DNA of 64,000 nucleotides from Fragum whitleyi (Eukaryota > Mollusca > Bivalvia > Cardiida > Cardiidae). Location of the stretch: NCBI GenBank assembly GCA_948146395.1, contig OX411554.1:39885687-39949686 (forward strand), written 5' to 3'. Under the pieces are notes generated by a model. The model was not told the origin of the DNA. It was given only the letters and a program-made list of their open reading frames with translations, and made no database searches. Of the stretch, positions 21,901 to 31,636 are shown piece after piece. The first letter of the stretch is position 1. Every line of letters starts with the position of its first letter. A program made the position numbers and the translations under genes.

Positions 21901-24900
21901 CATATTAAAATATAAAGGCTTTCTACCTTATAGTTTCAGAGATGAAGATCTTAAGAGATTTCGGCTCTTTGATTCTATGTAAAAAGGGATACCCCTAGGT
22001 GAAGCCCAAAAATGACCCCAGGGTTTTTATATGAACAAACTTGGTAGAGGTTCACTAAATAAAGATACATACCAAATATGAAAGCTGTCTGCCATCTGGT
22101 TTCAGAGTAGAAGATTTTTGAAGATTTTCCCCTTTTGATTCTACGTAAAAAGGGATGTGCCCAGGTTGAGCCTAAATGTGACTCTAGGGTCTTGATATGA
22201 ACAAAGTTGGTAGACGTTCATTAGATGATGCTACATACTAAATATGAAAGCTGTATGCCTTCTGATATCAAAGAAGAAAACTTTTAAGATTTTCCTATTT
22301 TCACCCATCGTTCTCAGGTGAGCTAGGAGGAGCCCAAATATGATTCCAGGGTCTTAATTTGAACAAACTTGGTAGAGGTTCACTAGATGATGCAACATAC
22401 CAAATATGAAGGGTGTCTGCCTTCTGGTTTCAGAGAAGAGGATTTTTAAAGATTTTTGTTCTTTGATTCTATATAAAAAGGGTTGCGCCTGGGAGGGACC
22501 TAAACTTGATTCCTAGGGTCTTGATATGAACAAACTTGGTAGGGGTTCACTAGATGATGCTACATACCAAATATGAAAGCTGCCTACTTTCAGGTCTCAG
22601 AGCAGAAGATTTTTGAAGATTTTCCTATTCTCACCCTATCTGCTCTGGTAGGCTTAGAGGGATGTGCCCGAGTGGAGCCCAAATATGGCCCCAAGGTTGA
22701 TATGAACAAACTTGGTAGGGGTTCACTAGATAATGCTACATACCAAATATGAATGCTGTCTACCATCTGGTTTCAGAGAAGAAGATTTTAAAGATTTCAC
22801 TCTTTTATTCTAGGATTTTTGAAGATTTTCCCATTTTCACCCTTTTCATTAAGGGTTAAGGTAAAGTTAAGGGTTGATTTCATTTTTTTGAACAACTTTG
22901 GAAGAGCTTGACCCAAGGAATATCCCTGCCAAGTTTCATCAAGATTTGTCCACTGGTTTAAAAGGGGAAGAAGTTTAATAAATTGTGGATGACGCATGAC
23001 GGACAACAGACATTAGACGATCATAAAAGCTCACCTTGAGCACTTCTTGCTCAGTACAGCTAAAAATTATAGGTAATGTTAAAGATTTAATTTTTCATAA
23101 ATTTGATCTTGAAAAACGGCCTTGACTGATGACCTTGAACTTGGTAACAAGGTCTACTCCCAAACAATCATCATGTCAAATATGGAGGCCCTATTACTTA
23201 CCATCCAATGATTTGTGGTTTTTTTTTCAACAAATTTGACCTTGAAAAATGACCTTAACAGGTGACCTTGAATTTGGTACCAACAGAAAGGTCTTATCCA
23301 AGGCAATTATCATATGAAATATGAAAGCCCTTTCGCTTACTTTACAAAAGTTATGGCCAATGTTAAAAGGTTTTTTTTTTTATTTCACAAATTCGACCTT
23401 GAAAAATGACATTGTACTTGGTACCAACAGAAAGGTCTTGTCCCAAGCAATCATAATGTGAAATACCACGGCCATATCACCTGGCACTTACCATTCAAAG
23501 CATTGGCAAAGTTAAAAGTTTAAGTTCAAAAATGACCTTGACCTTAACTGATGACCTTGAATTGGTACTAATAGAAAAGTCATGTACCAAGCAATCATCC
23601 TGTGAAATATGAAGGCCCTATTACTAATCATTCAAAAGTTATGACTACTGTTAAACTTTTATTTATTTTTTTTCAACAAATTTTACCCTCGGTCGTCAGT
23701 CTAAGTAAAGGGGTAGGTAAAGGTCATTTTCCAAGGTCAAATTTGTTGAAAAAAATAAATAAAACTTTGGAGACCAAGATGCTTAAAGCAAAGGAAGCAT
23801 GTGAGTGAGGTGATTGTCATTGTCAATGACTCAGACTAGGAGACAACTGTCACAAGAAGCTGATGTTTTTTACTAAGTATAGTTTCAGAAAAAGCGTGGA
23901 CGATGGAAGCTCTTTACAAGTAACTCTATATGCCTGTTGCCATTTCAGGGCAGAGGTATACAAGAGGGCCGTTGGCCCTGGGTCGCTCACCTGAGAAAAA
24001 AGCTTCATTACCTAGGTATGTCCATGCAACCACAAAAAAAGAGATTTTCACTTATTCAATCAGATAACATTTGAAATAATCCTTCCCCCCTCTGCTCCTC
24101 CTCTGGTCATTATTTATTTAAGCTTTTTTCATAAAAGGTCTGTGATCAGCTAATCTATGCCAGATATACAGGCTGAGTCTGAGACTTTTAAAGTTTTCTT
24201 TAATGAGTTGACCAATCCATGTCAAATATAAAGGCTGTAGGGACTCAAAATTCTCAACAAAGCACCCCCCTCCCCCAAGATGCTCTGCACCTGGTGAATC
24301 TACAGTCATGATTTTAGCTAATTCAATTAATGTCCATTATTATGCTGATCATCCATACCAATTTAAGTCTGTAGGACTCCTGGTTCATTAGAAGAAGTTT
24401 AAAGATTTCAAAAATGATCCAAAGTACTACCCCCTCCCCAAGACACTCAGCACCTGGTGACCCTACAGTCATGATTTTAGCTATTTTAATTAATGTCAAT
24501 ATATTTATCACCCATGACAATTTTCAAGTCTGTATGGTTCCTGATCCAGGAGAAGAATAAGGTTAAAGATTTCAAATTTGATCCAAAATACTATCCCCTA
24601 CCCCCTAATGCTCTGCATCTGGTGGCCCTACATTCATGATTTTAGCTATTTTATTTTAGATCCATATGCTTATCATCCATGCCAATATTGAAGTCTGTAG
24701 GGCTCCTGGTTCATTAGAAGATGAAGGTTAAAGTTACAAAGTTTTCACAAAAGTACTACCCCCCCCCCCCCCCCTGGTCCTCTGCACCTGGTGGCATTAC
24801 AGTCATGATTTTAGCTATTTTAATTAAGGTCTATGAGCTCATCCTCCATGCCAATTTTTAAGTCTGTAGGGCTTGTGGTTCAGAAGAAGAAGAAGGTTAA

Positions 24901-27900
24901 AGATTACAAAATTTTCACAAAAGTACTACCCTCTTCCCCCTGGTGCTCCGCACCTGGTGAATCTACAGTCATGATTTTAGCTATTTATATAAAGGTCCAT
25001 ATGCTGATCATCCATGCCAATATTCAAATCTGTCAGGCTCCTGGTTCAAAAGAAGAAGAAGGTTAAAGATTACAAAATTTTCACAAAAGTACTACCCCCT
25101 CCCCCCTGGTGCTCTGCACCTGGCAGCCCAAAAGATATGATTTTAGCTATTTTTATTAAGGTCTATGAGCTGATCATCCATGACAATTTTCAAGTCTGAA
25201 GGGCTCCTGGTTCCGAAGAAGAAGAGGCTTAAAGATTACAAAATTTACCCAGAGTACTACCCCCTCCCCCCTGGTGCTCCGCACCTGGTGGCCCAAAAGA
25301 TATGATTTTAGCTATTTTTATTCAGGTCTATGAACTGATCATCCATGCCAAGTTTTAAGTCTGTAGGACTACTGGTTGAGAAGAAGAAGAATTTTAAAGA
25401 TTTTCTTAAAATTTCACCTTTTGTTGCCATAGCAACCAGAGTTTTTCATGGATTTCAATTCTTTTAGCTATTTTTGAAGGGGACCACCTAAGCAACATTT
25501 CTGTAAAATTTGGTGTTAATTGGCCTAGAAGTTTAGGAGGAGATGTCGTTTAAAGAAATTGTTGACGGACGCCGGACGACGACCGACGACCGACGGACGG
25601 ACGCCGGAGGAAAGGTGATCACAATAGCTCACATGAGCACTTCGTGCTCAGGTGAGCTAAAAAAAGCCATGAATAGTTACCAGTTTCTTTGTCAGCTAGA
25701 TTCTTATCTCCCCCATCTTTTTTCTTTCTTTTCCTCTGTAAATATCTGGCAGGAAGGCAAGGGAAGGGAGTTAATTCATCTTTGGCCAAAGTGAAACAGG
25801 CTGAACTTAGTAGTCCCTCTTTCTATAAAATAGAAGATATATGAGAAGAGCCATTCATGAGAAATCAGTCATTTTTACAAGTCCTTATCATTCAATTTGT
25901 TTTCACATGTTTTAATGTCATTTCAACAGTATTTCTGTTATATAACATCTAAACAAGTTTGGATTTAAAATCAAAAATAGCTTTTTATCTGACAGTTTCA
26001 AAAATTGTTATCGTTCAAAATTTTGTGTATATAATGGTGCTTTTACATTTTCCTTTTATATCATGTAGTTGAGAAAATTTGTAGTTTTAAGTTCATAAGA
26101 TCCCTCAGGATGATATAAATCATTTAGTGCTGTCTGTCCAGAAAAAAATGTGAGACTCTATGAGAACTTTTGGGTGACAACTCAAGTTTGAATTTTACCA
26201 AAATATACATGGTTTAAGTGTTAGAGAACTGTCATAGCATCACAACCCATTCACGTTTTCTTTAAAAGCAATCAGGGCTCATGCTAGTGTTTGAAATTAA
26301 GGAGTCATTGACTCCTACACCATGAAATTCTAGGGGTCAAAATTCATTCTAAAGGGGTCAAAATAATTGAAAAGGCAAATTGTGAAAAGAATTTGACAGG
26401 TTTCAAAGTGAACTGACCTTTCCTTGTTAAAATATAAAGATATTAGTATTTTAAGTAAAAAAAATCTATTTGCTACAAAAGTTGTTGCAGATAACTTTTA
26501 AAATTTACATGGATCTAGGAATATTTTAATAGAAAACTATCTTCCTTTTTTTTTTTTTTTTTTGGGGGGGGGGGGGGTGTGACAAAGAAGAAAGGATTTG
26601 TGGCAAAGAAGAAATTGCTTGTAGGATTCTATTACATAATGTTCTCCCAATGTAAAAATTCAGACTCCTTTACTTTGAGCTTGGACTCTTTGAAAACATA
26701 AGTTTGGAGTCTGATGAACTCCTAAGTCACAGAAGTTAGTGTTGATCCCTGGACTATGCTAATACAAGCAGGGCTGGTGTTAGTGTTTGATATTTGGGAG
26801 TCATTGACTCCTTACCTAAGAAATTCAGGGGGTCAAATCTGAATTTCAAGGAGTCAAAACGAGAAAAAAAGCAAATTATACGTAGAATTTGCAGATTGAA
26901 GAGTCTCTTTAACTGTGCCTTGTAACAATTTGAAATAAGTAATTGATTTGTATATTTTTAGATTGTAATTTGTGAAAATCTTGGGTATAAAACCATATTT
27001 TGACCCTCAAAATGACCCCCTTGGGAGAAATTTCTAAGGGTCAAATTTAGATATTTGCAGATTTTTGGGGGTCAAACCCTGGTTTAAGGGTCAAACACGA
27101 GCCCTGTACAAGTGAGTTTTACCTGGATTTGAGGGCTTCCAAAATTGTCTAGTGGGTATGCTGGAAATGGTTTTAATGATGAGCCATTCACTCTATGTTG
27201 AGAAGACACTCTGATGATCAATTCTTTCAGCTTATCGAGGTTTGGCTCTTTGGGCTCAGGTAGTTTGCTGAAATATATGTAATGAGTGATTTTTAATTGC
27301 AGGCTTGCAGCATTAAAATATTTGTATCACCAGAAATGCCAAGGTGTATTTGTTTATTTGTTTGAACAGGGTTTAACACCAGTTTTAACAATCTTTAAGT
27401 CATGTAGTAGCAGCTGGAGCACTTAAAAATGGATTCCCGGTATTTCCAGGCTTCACGTAATACCCATATTTTTTTCCAGACAGTGGGTCCAGTAAACTTA
27501 AAGTTTTTACCAGACCGAACTAAATTCCACAAGACTGGACAATACAACACATTCTATGTGTGGCTGGATTTTACCAGTCATTTGGTCCTGTATTCATGCA
27601 CAACTTATCGGAACGGCATGATTTTTACCAGAAATGTCAGTGAGACTCGCGGTATTTCATGAAGTCTGTATTTCTCACAGCAGTGCTTCCATTACATCCT
27701 TTCCCTAGCCTCTAGATGATATGTGTGTATCCAACAGGGGAATGTCCCGCTGATTTTTTAAAAATTAAAAAATCAGCGGGACATTCCCCTGTGGTGTATC
27801 CCACAGAAGTCTACAATTTTCAACCAATTGGTGAAAGACAAATAAGCAGAAAGAATGAGTGCTGCCACCTAGAATTGAACCCAGGACCTTTTGAATGATA

Positions 27901-29107
27901 TTCAAACATGCTACCAAGTGTACTATGACAGCGCCATTGTAAAGGTGTAACCTGCTGATAAGTTATTTGACTCTGTCAGGATTCAAATCAGGGACCTCTC
28001 TATCCTTAATCAAGGGCTCTACCAAGTTGTGGCAACGCTGAATTACGTCAAAAAGACGAGAAGGTAATAAATTAAGCACCAGAAGATTGTCATTAGTGAT
28101 GAGTTGATTAATCAATATAATCAATGATCACTTGGTTTGGGCTTTCAACAACAGTAATTGATTAAAAATCTCATAATAGATTAAAAGGATTGTAACATGT
28201 ATATGACAACCAGCCAATCTCAGAGCTTGTGTTTGACTCTTTAACCAAGGTTTTGACACCCAAAAATCTGAAAATATTTTAATTTGACCCCTAGAAATTT
28301 CTCCCAAGGGGGTCATTTTGACCCCCTTGAAAGGAATTACTAAGGGTCAAAACATGGTTTTATCAGGGTTTTCGTGTGACCCGGGACCCCGGGTTTTGAC
28401 GCGCGGAAATCGAAAATGATGCAATTTTGACTCTTGGAAATTTGAGCTGGTGCGTCATTTTGACTCTTCAAAAATAGTATCCGTGCGTCAAGGGTTAACA
28501 GAAGTGTGGCATTTTATTGGAAAATAGTTAATTGGTGGTCTAATTACACCTAGCTTGATTGGCAATTAACATACCACGGTGATCGAATATGCATAGGCGA
28601 TCGTAATTGACAGTCTTTTGACACCCGTGAAAATCAGCTAAAACCCTCTTGCTTTACATCTGTTCACACTAAAATCAACCTATTATTGAATAATTTCAAA
28701 AGTATCTAAAAAGTTAGCCAGTAAACATCAAGAGTAGGATCTTTTGTGAATTGTCATGGGTTTTCGTGCTTGGAATCCATTTCTTTTAGCGAAAAATAAA
28801 AATCTTCAGAAACTTTTACTGGCATTTTGTACCTTCAAAACTCTTTCCACTTCAATGTCCTTACGAAAAAAATAAGCATTTAGTCTGAAATTAAGCTCTT
28901 AAGTAATCATTAAATTACTGTAAATTGTGGTGAATTATGATGGAGATAAATCATTTTATTGTTTATTTTCAGGCACCTTTTGAAAAATGACCTGTAGCCT
29001 ACTTTTATTTATTTCAATACATTAAAAATGATTTTCCCCCATTTTTTTAAAATTTGAAACTTTTTTTATATTCATTTTTTTCACTTTATTATTATTATTA
29101 TTATTAT

Positions 29108-29148
<41 letters not shown>

Positions 29149-30759
29149 AGAGGGGGGGGGGGGGTTGATGCATGAGATTTAAATTTTGACTCTTGGAAAT
29201 TTTGACTCTTGGCTTTTGGATGCTAATGAAAACCCTGTTTATACCCAAGATTTTTACAAATAACTATCTAAAGTTCTACAATTAAATTACTTATTTCAAA
29301 TTGTTACAAGACACAGTTAAAGTGACTCTTAAATCTGAAAAATTTTATGTATGATTTTCCTATTTCTGTCGTTTTGACTCCTTTAAATTCAGATTTGACC
29401 CCCTGAATTTCTTTAGTGAGGAGTCAATGACTCCCAAATATCAAACATTTACACGAGCCCTGCAATCTAGTGAGAATAGGCTAGCGGTATGTGGCAATAA
29501 AAGTCTATTATATTAAAGTCCAACTGCCGCATTGCTTCTGGTTGTCCTTTCTTTTAAATGTGCCTGCAGGTATGAACTGTACCAAATTTGGATTTTCCAC
29601 GCCTGACGCAAAAGCTCTAGATAACTCTGAAATTTCTGCATCACAACTATGTTAATCCACTTGGCCTATTCACCAAAATCCACATACAGTCACATGAGTG
29701 TTCCCACTGCTTTTTAAATCTTGGGGTAAAAATTGGTATTTAACAGCGTGCATGTAGGCTACCCCCTCAATATAAATATAATTCTCCGCGTTACACCGTA
29801 TAGCGGAGAATTGCTGTCTCAATCAGTGCGACAAAAACCGGTTACGTAGGTTTGGTCAGTGTGTTCTATTTATAGAGGAATGGTGTATACGTGGTCACTT
29901 CTAGCGAGACTTTCTAACAGGCAACATCGTAGTTTCATTAAAATTCAATTTTCGGAAAGAACAAGAATCATAATTCAAAGAATATATATATTTATAGATG
30001 GAATTCAAAATGATAGATTTAATAATTCATGTAAAATAATTTCAAGGAGTATTGGCGTAGGTCCGCCCGCTAGATATTCTAGGAATAGTCTGAGATTTAT
30101 ACCAATCACTGGTTCTTGAGTCGTGCATGTTGCGGACACACCTTTCCTCCAAAGCGGGGTTGTTCGTGGATGGCCAGTATTCTTAAGATGAATATCTAAT
30201 ACATTCAGTGAACCTAAACAGTACGCTGGGGTAGGGATCAGAGCGTAAATTGTTAATTGATTTTTATCGAATATTTTGTTTGTAAATACATGTAGGTATT
30301 TGTATTACCCGCTGTTGCCCTAATTATACGCATCTCGCATACGCAAAACAGGGTTGTTGTTTTGGTTTTGTCTGTGAGGGTATTGAGACCATAAGAAGGC
30401 TGGTTGCAGAAATTGGGGGTACAAGCTTCAACTTAGGGGTAAATCAACCCCATTTAGGATATTTAGGGAGCACTTACATACAGGACTTTTGGCCTTAAAA
30501 GGTACACAAAAACATGTTCATGGCACAGAAAAATTGTGGATGCATACTGATTGATCCTTCCTCAATTATCTGCTACCAAAACTGCAGCTATACAACAACA
30601 AACTATGTATAGTGGAAGTATATTGACCTAAACCTGGCCTTTGTAATTTAAATAAATTAAATACCGGTCGTTTCTCCTCGGCAAAACACGACTTACCTGC
30701 GGAATCCAAACGTAAAGTTGGGGTGCACGTGTTAGCCCTGTTAACACGTTATCACACAT
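18843..30759 (-). CDS. FAAP20: FAAP20, Fanconi anaemia core complex subunit with a ubiquitin-binding zinc finger (five coding exons)
   Basis: In vertebrates FAAP20 binds and stabilises FANCA in the nuclear Fanconi anaemia core complex and binds ubiquitin at interstrand-crosslink damage through a C-terminal UBZ finger. The model joins 30759-30697, 27254-27123, 25822-25681, 20795-19979 and 18915-18843. All phases agree and the total is 1227 nt, about 408 residues. The C-terminus carries CPLCQTEF (Cys375, Cys378) then TQLDIDSHIAQC (His394, Cys398), ending ten residues later in Trp408. From the first Cys to the last Trp, the spacing is that of vertebrate FAAP20. The weaker N-terminal match is LDKLKELIIRVSS, resembling the vertebrate Leu-rich segment before a PxFP motif. 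Human FAAP20 is about 180 residues; the excess here is a Ser/Lys-rich linker. The acceptor of exon 2 is the uncertain point. No poly(A) signal is obvious. Confidence 0.93.
18916..19978 (-). other. FAAP20 intron 4
   Basis: Bounded by GTAAGT at the 19978 side and a CAG acceptor at the 18916 side. It interrupts the zinc finger between ligands two and three. I see no assignable transposon in it, and its short open frames lack support. Confidence 0.85.
19979..20795 (-). CDS. FAAP20: FAAP20 exon 4: disordered linker and first half of the UBZ finger
   Basis: This exon is open for its whole 817 nt and ends TTCTCCAAAAA before a consensus GTAAGT donor at 19978. It starts after an ATTTGTAG acceptor, completing a split Asp codon from exon 3. 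Residues 114-385 are Ser/Lys/Asn-rich and probably disordered. Two related segments, SSAQKEIKRTSA (about 218-229) and CAQRGIKRSSAQ (282-293), suggest internal duplication. The end CPLCQTEFSK provides the first two zinc ligands. An in-frame Met upstream of the acceptor (20814) belongs to the intron, not a true start. Confidence 0.92.
20796..21500 (-). other. FAAP20 intron 3, 5'-distal part without assignable repeat
   Basis: Mostly AT-rich unique-looking sequence. A decayed AAGTTTCATGAAGATATCTT-type segment near 21330 is related to the tandem units elsewhere. No exon with the required phase is seen here. Confidence 0.6.
21501..23063 (+). mobile_element. Hairpin-ended (Helitron-like) element with ~165-175 bp core, in FAAP20 intron 3
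   Basis: The 5' hairpin is CAAGAGGACCATGATGGTCC and the 3' end AGCTCACCTTGAGCACTTC then CAGCTAA. The core has at least six units anchored on AACAAACTTGGTAGAGGTTC (near 22039, 22206, 22369, 22536 and 22712). It contains a ~27-base G homopolymer at about 21804-21830. Decayed units of the same core occur inverted at 35695-36135 and 38770-39020. Confidence 0.86.
23068..23770 (-). repeat. AGGTCA-type tandem array, inverted relative to 4385-5095
   Basis: About four or five units carry TTGACCTTGAAAAATGACCTT, GGTACCAACAGAAAGGTC and GTTATGGCCAATGTTAAAAG. Read on the minus strand these match the array at 4385-5095. It starts immediately after the terminal CTAA of the preceding element. Confidence 0.83.
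23961..25660 (+). mobile_element. Hairpin-ended (Helitron-like) element with ~166-bp core, ending 20 bp from a FAAP20 splice donor
   Basis: The 5' end is CAAGAGGGCCGTTGGCCC and the 3' end GAGCACTTCGTGCTCAGG then TGAGCTAA. Seven units of ~166 bp are anchored on TCATGATTTTAGCTATTTT (near 24310, 24473, 24639, 24807, 24973, 25139 and 25304). Each has a CCCCTCCCCCCTGGTGCTC segment and GAAGAAGAAGGTTAAAGAT. A GACGCCGGACGACGACCGAC stretch precedes the 3' hairpin. The inverted element at 50456-51969 is the closest relative. FAAP20 exon 3 starts at 25681. Confidence 0.9.
25681..25822 (-). CDS. FAAP20: FAAP20 exon 3
   Basis: The acceptor TTCTATTTTATAG and the donor CTG-GTAACT bound 142 nt that enter in phase 0 and leave one base, which is what exon 4 requires. 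Residues 66-112 include CFTLAKDELTPFPCLPARY, resembling the vertebrate segment around its TPFP motif, then a basic QRKRKKK cluster (possible nuclear localisation signal). Too short and basic to be recognised from open-frame length alone. Confidence 0.88.
25823..26272 (-). other. FAAP20 intron 2, unique-looking part
   Basis: AT-rich and without recognisable repeat copies. It precedes the first hAT-like element. Confidence 0.6.
26273..26751 (+). mobile_element. hAT-like non-autonomous element, old copy
   Basis: Left end CAGGGCTCATGCTAGTGTTT and right end GTTAGTGTTGATCCCTG correspond to the neighbouring 26769-27106 copy. A GGAGTCATTGACTCC palindrome lies just inside. No intact target duplication remains. 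It includes a long T run followed by a G run near 26549-26577. Confidence 0.75.
26769..27106 (+). mobile_element. hAT-like non-autonomous element with 6-bp target duplication
   Basis: Ends are CAGGGCTGGTGTTAGTGTTT and TCAAACACGAGCCCTG. TACAAG is repeated at 26763-26768 and 27107-27112. Its outer edge is about 16 bp inside FAAP20 intron 2 from the exon 2 donor. CAGGG-type ends fit hAT, and 5-6 bp duplications are described for some hAT groups; the superfamily call is an inference. Confidence 0.85.
27123..27254 (-). CDS. FAAP20: FAAP20 exon 2
   Basis: The donor is CCAG-GTAAAA. Residues 22-65 run from PKEPNLDKLKELIIRVSS to AYPLDNFGSPQIQ; LDKLKELIIRVSS aligns in position with the vertebrate Leu-rich segment downstream of a conserved Trp. 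A stronger-looking acceptor (ATATATTTCAG, exon start 27267) would keep the downstream frame open but does not match the phase of exon 1. The next AG (CCTGAG, exon start 27254) restores phase 0. Either this weaker AG is used, or a microexon lies in intron 1. Confidence 0.78.
27364..27935 (-). mobile_element. SINE broken by an insertion and by a perfect palindrome
   Basis: The reverse strand has the tRNA-like head (B-box-like GGTTCAATTC near 27871) and body. The body is interrupted at about 27456-27660 by unrelated sequence between two GGTATTTC copies, and at 27735-27791 by a palindrome. The copy lies in FAAP20 intron 1. Confidence 0.8.
27735..27791. repeat. Perfect 57-bp palindrome
   Basis: Arms of 27 bp, CAGGGGAATGTCCCGCTGAT then TTTTTAA, are exact complements around a 3-base AAA loop. 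It interrupts the SINE between TGTATCCAA and TGTGGTGTATCCCACA. Confidence 0.95.
28221..29462 (-). mobile_element. hAT-like element with 6-bp target duplication, carrying a nested element
   Basis: Inverted relative of 26769-27106, ending ACACGAGCCCTG. CAATCT is repeated at 28215-28220 and 29463-29468. The 26769 copy shows the uninterrupted sequence across the inner insertion. Confidence 0.85.
28374..29237. mobile_element. Nested CAGGGTTTTC-ended element with 5-bp target duplication
   Basis: Ends are CAGGGTTTTCGTGTGACCC and, inverted, CAGGGTTTTCATTAGCATC. TTTAT is repeated at 28369-28373 and 29238-29242, whereas the uninterrupted copy (about 26981-26995, inverted) has it once. The interior contains TTGACTCTTGGAAATTT repeats, an ATT trinucleotide tract, a ~37-base T run and a G run near 29090-29164. 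No transposase is visible. Confidence 0.87.
29463..30696 (-). other. FAAP20 intron 1, distal part
   Basis: A hairpin pairs ATTCTCCGC with GCGGAGAAT at about 29781-29813. A plus-strand open frame of 86 codons (29859-30119) has no recognisable domain and no splice support. No repeat family was assigned. Confidence 0.55.
30697..30759 (-). CDS. FAAP20: FAAP20 exon 1 (start codon)
   Basis: The first ATG after an in-frame TGA starts 21 codons (MCDNVLTGLTRAPQLYVWIP plus Gln) that end in CAG before a consensus GTAAGT donor. The aromatic VWIP corresponds in position to the PWF segment preceding the Leu-rich region of vertebrate FAAP20. The 5' UTR and promoter would lie above 30759; no clear TATA box was seen. 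Confidence 0.8.
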
Positions 30760-31414
30760 GCTGTTCAATGATTGTAACGGCGATATTTGGTCACCCTCAT
30801 GAACTAGTGAATCAATACATAAATTGAGTTTCTTATTTAAAAACCTTTATATGCGGGTGAGAAAAATACAAATTTTTAAATTTATTTAAATGCAATATAT
30901 GTGTTTTGAATGGAAATGAAATGAAATCCCCTCTCTAAGTCGCAATAATTGTTTTTGAAATCGAATCGTCTGCTACATGACTAGGCGCCCCGTACTAAAC
31001 CCACGCATACGTATAATATGTGCAGTATAACGGAATGTCCATGCTTGATCATCACGTGCCAATGTATCTTCGGAATTTATTCATGTGCCTAATTATTTAT
31101 TCTGCATAAAGGTCAGGTTCAAGTTAATATGCGCCCGCTATAGATTTATAGAATATAAATATTTTTCTTATGGATTTTTTTTGCATATTTCTATAGGTGA
31201 TTTGCAGGACTGTGCATAATTATGACAGAAAACTCCTATACAACCTTCATTTTTTTCCCAAAAATCCGGGGATTGAACTTTTGCATGGTGCACAGAAAAT
31301 GCATATATTTGGACTCATTCATAACTCGAGCCTAGTTTACCGGTCAATAGCCAGTAATGCTAAAATTTCAAAGTTTTAAAACATGGAAATTACTTTCATC
31401 AAACTAAGTTATTA
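30760..31414. promoter_or_regulatory. Probable 5' flank of FAAP20
   Basis: Position alone suggests that it holds the FAAP20 promoter and 5' UTR. It is less repeat-rich than its surroundings. No individual motif can be assigned with confidence. Confidence 0.4.
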
Positions 31415-31636
31415 TCAGTTTAAACACATTACAAACCATTTATGAATATCATCTGACACAGCATCTCTTTGTTCAATGATGGCTGCAGGCCTACAAGGCT
31501 CATCGTCGTCGTCTACAGCTATAACTTCTACGTCAGATTGTAAAAATGGACGGTCCAATTCATTTATTGGGGGATTTTTCGAAAAATGATTATTTAATTG
31601 TAAAGTTTTTCGACTTTTTAAACTCAAATTTTTCAT
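31415..31636 (-). CDS. Candidate exon with a SUMO-interaction-like motif
   Basis: A 73-codon open frame remains open for more than 15 codons upstream of its Met. It encodes DVEVIAVDDDDEPCRP, a hydrophobic core followed by acids that resembles a SUMO-interacting motif, then AAIIEQRDAVSDDIHKW. Possible boundaries are a TTTTAG acceptor near 31711 and a weak GTAATG donor near 31430. The family is unrecognised. It could be an exon of a gene upstream of FAAP20, or chance. Confidence 0.35.
   Translation of the reverse strand: MKNLSLKSRKTLQLNNHFSKNPPINELDRPFLQSDVEVIAVDDDDEPCRPAAIIEQRDAVSDDIHKWFVMCLN

Noticed and set aside
24118..25199. Repeated short frames in a regularly spaced ~166-bp array, considered as a CRISPR-like array
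   Set aside because: Whole units are repeated, not short repeats with unique spacers, and the DNA is eukaryotic with introns.
29859..30119. 86-codon plus-strand frame near 30 kb
   Set aside because: It lies in FAAP20 intron 1 on the opposite strand, lacks splice signals and has no recognisable motif.
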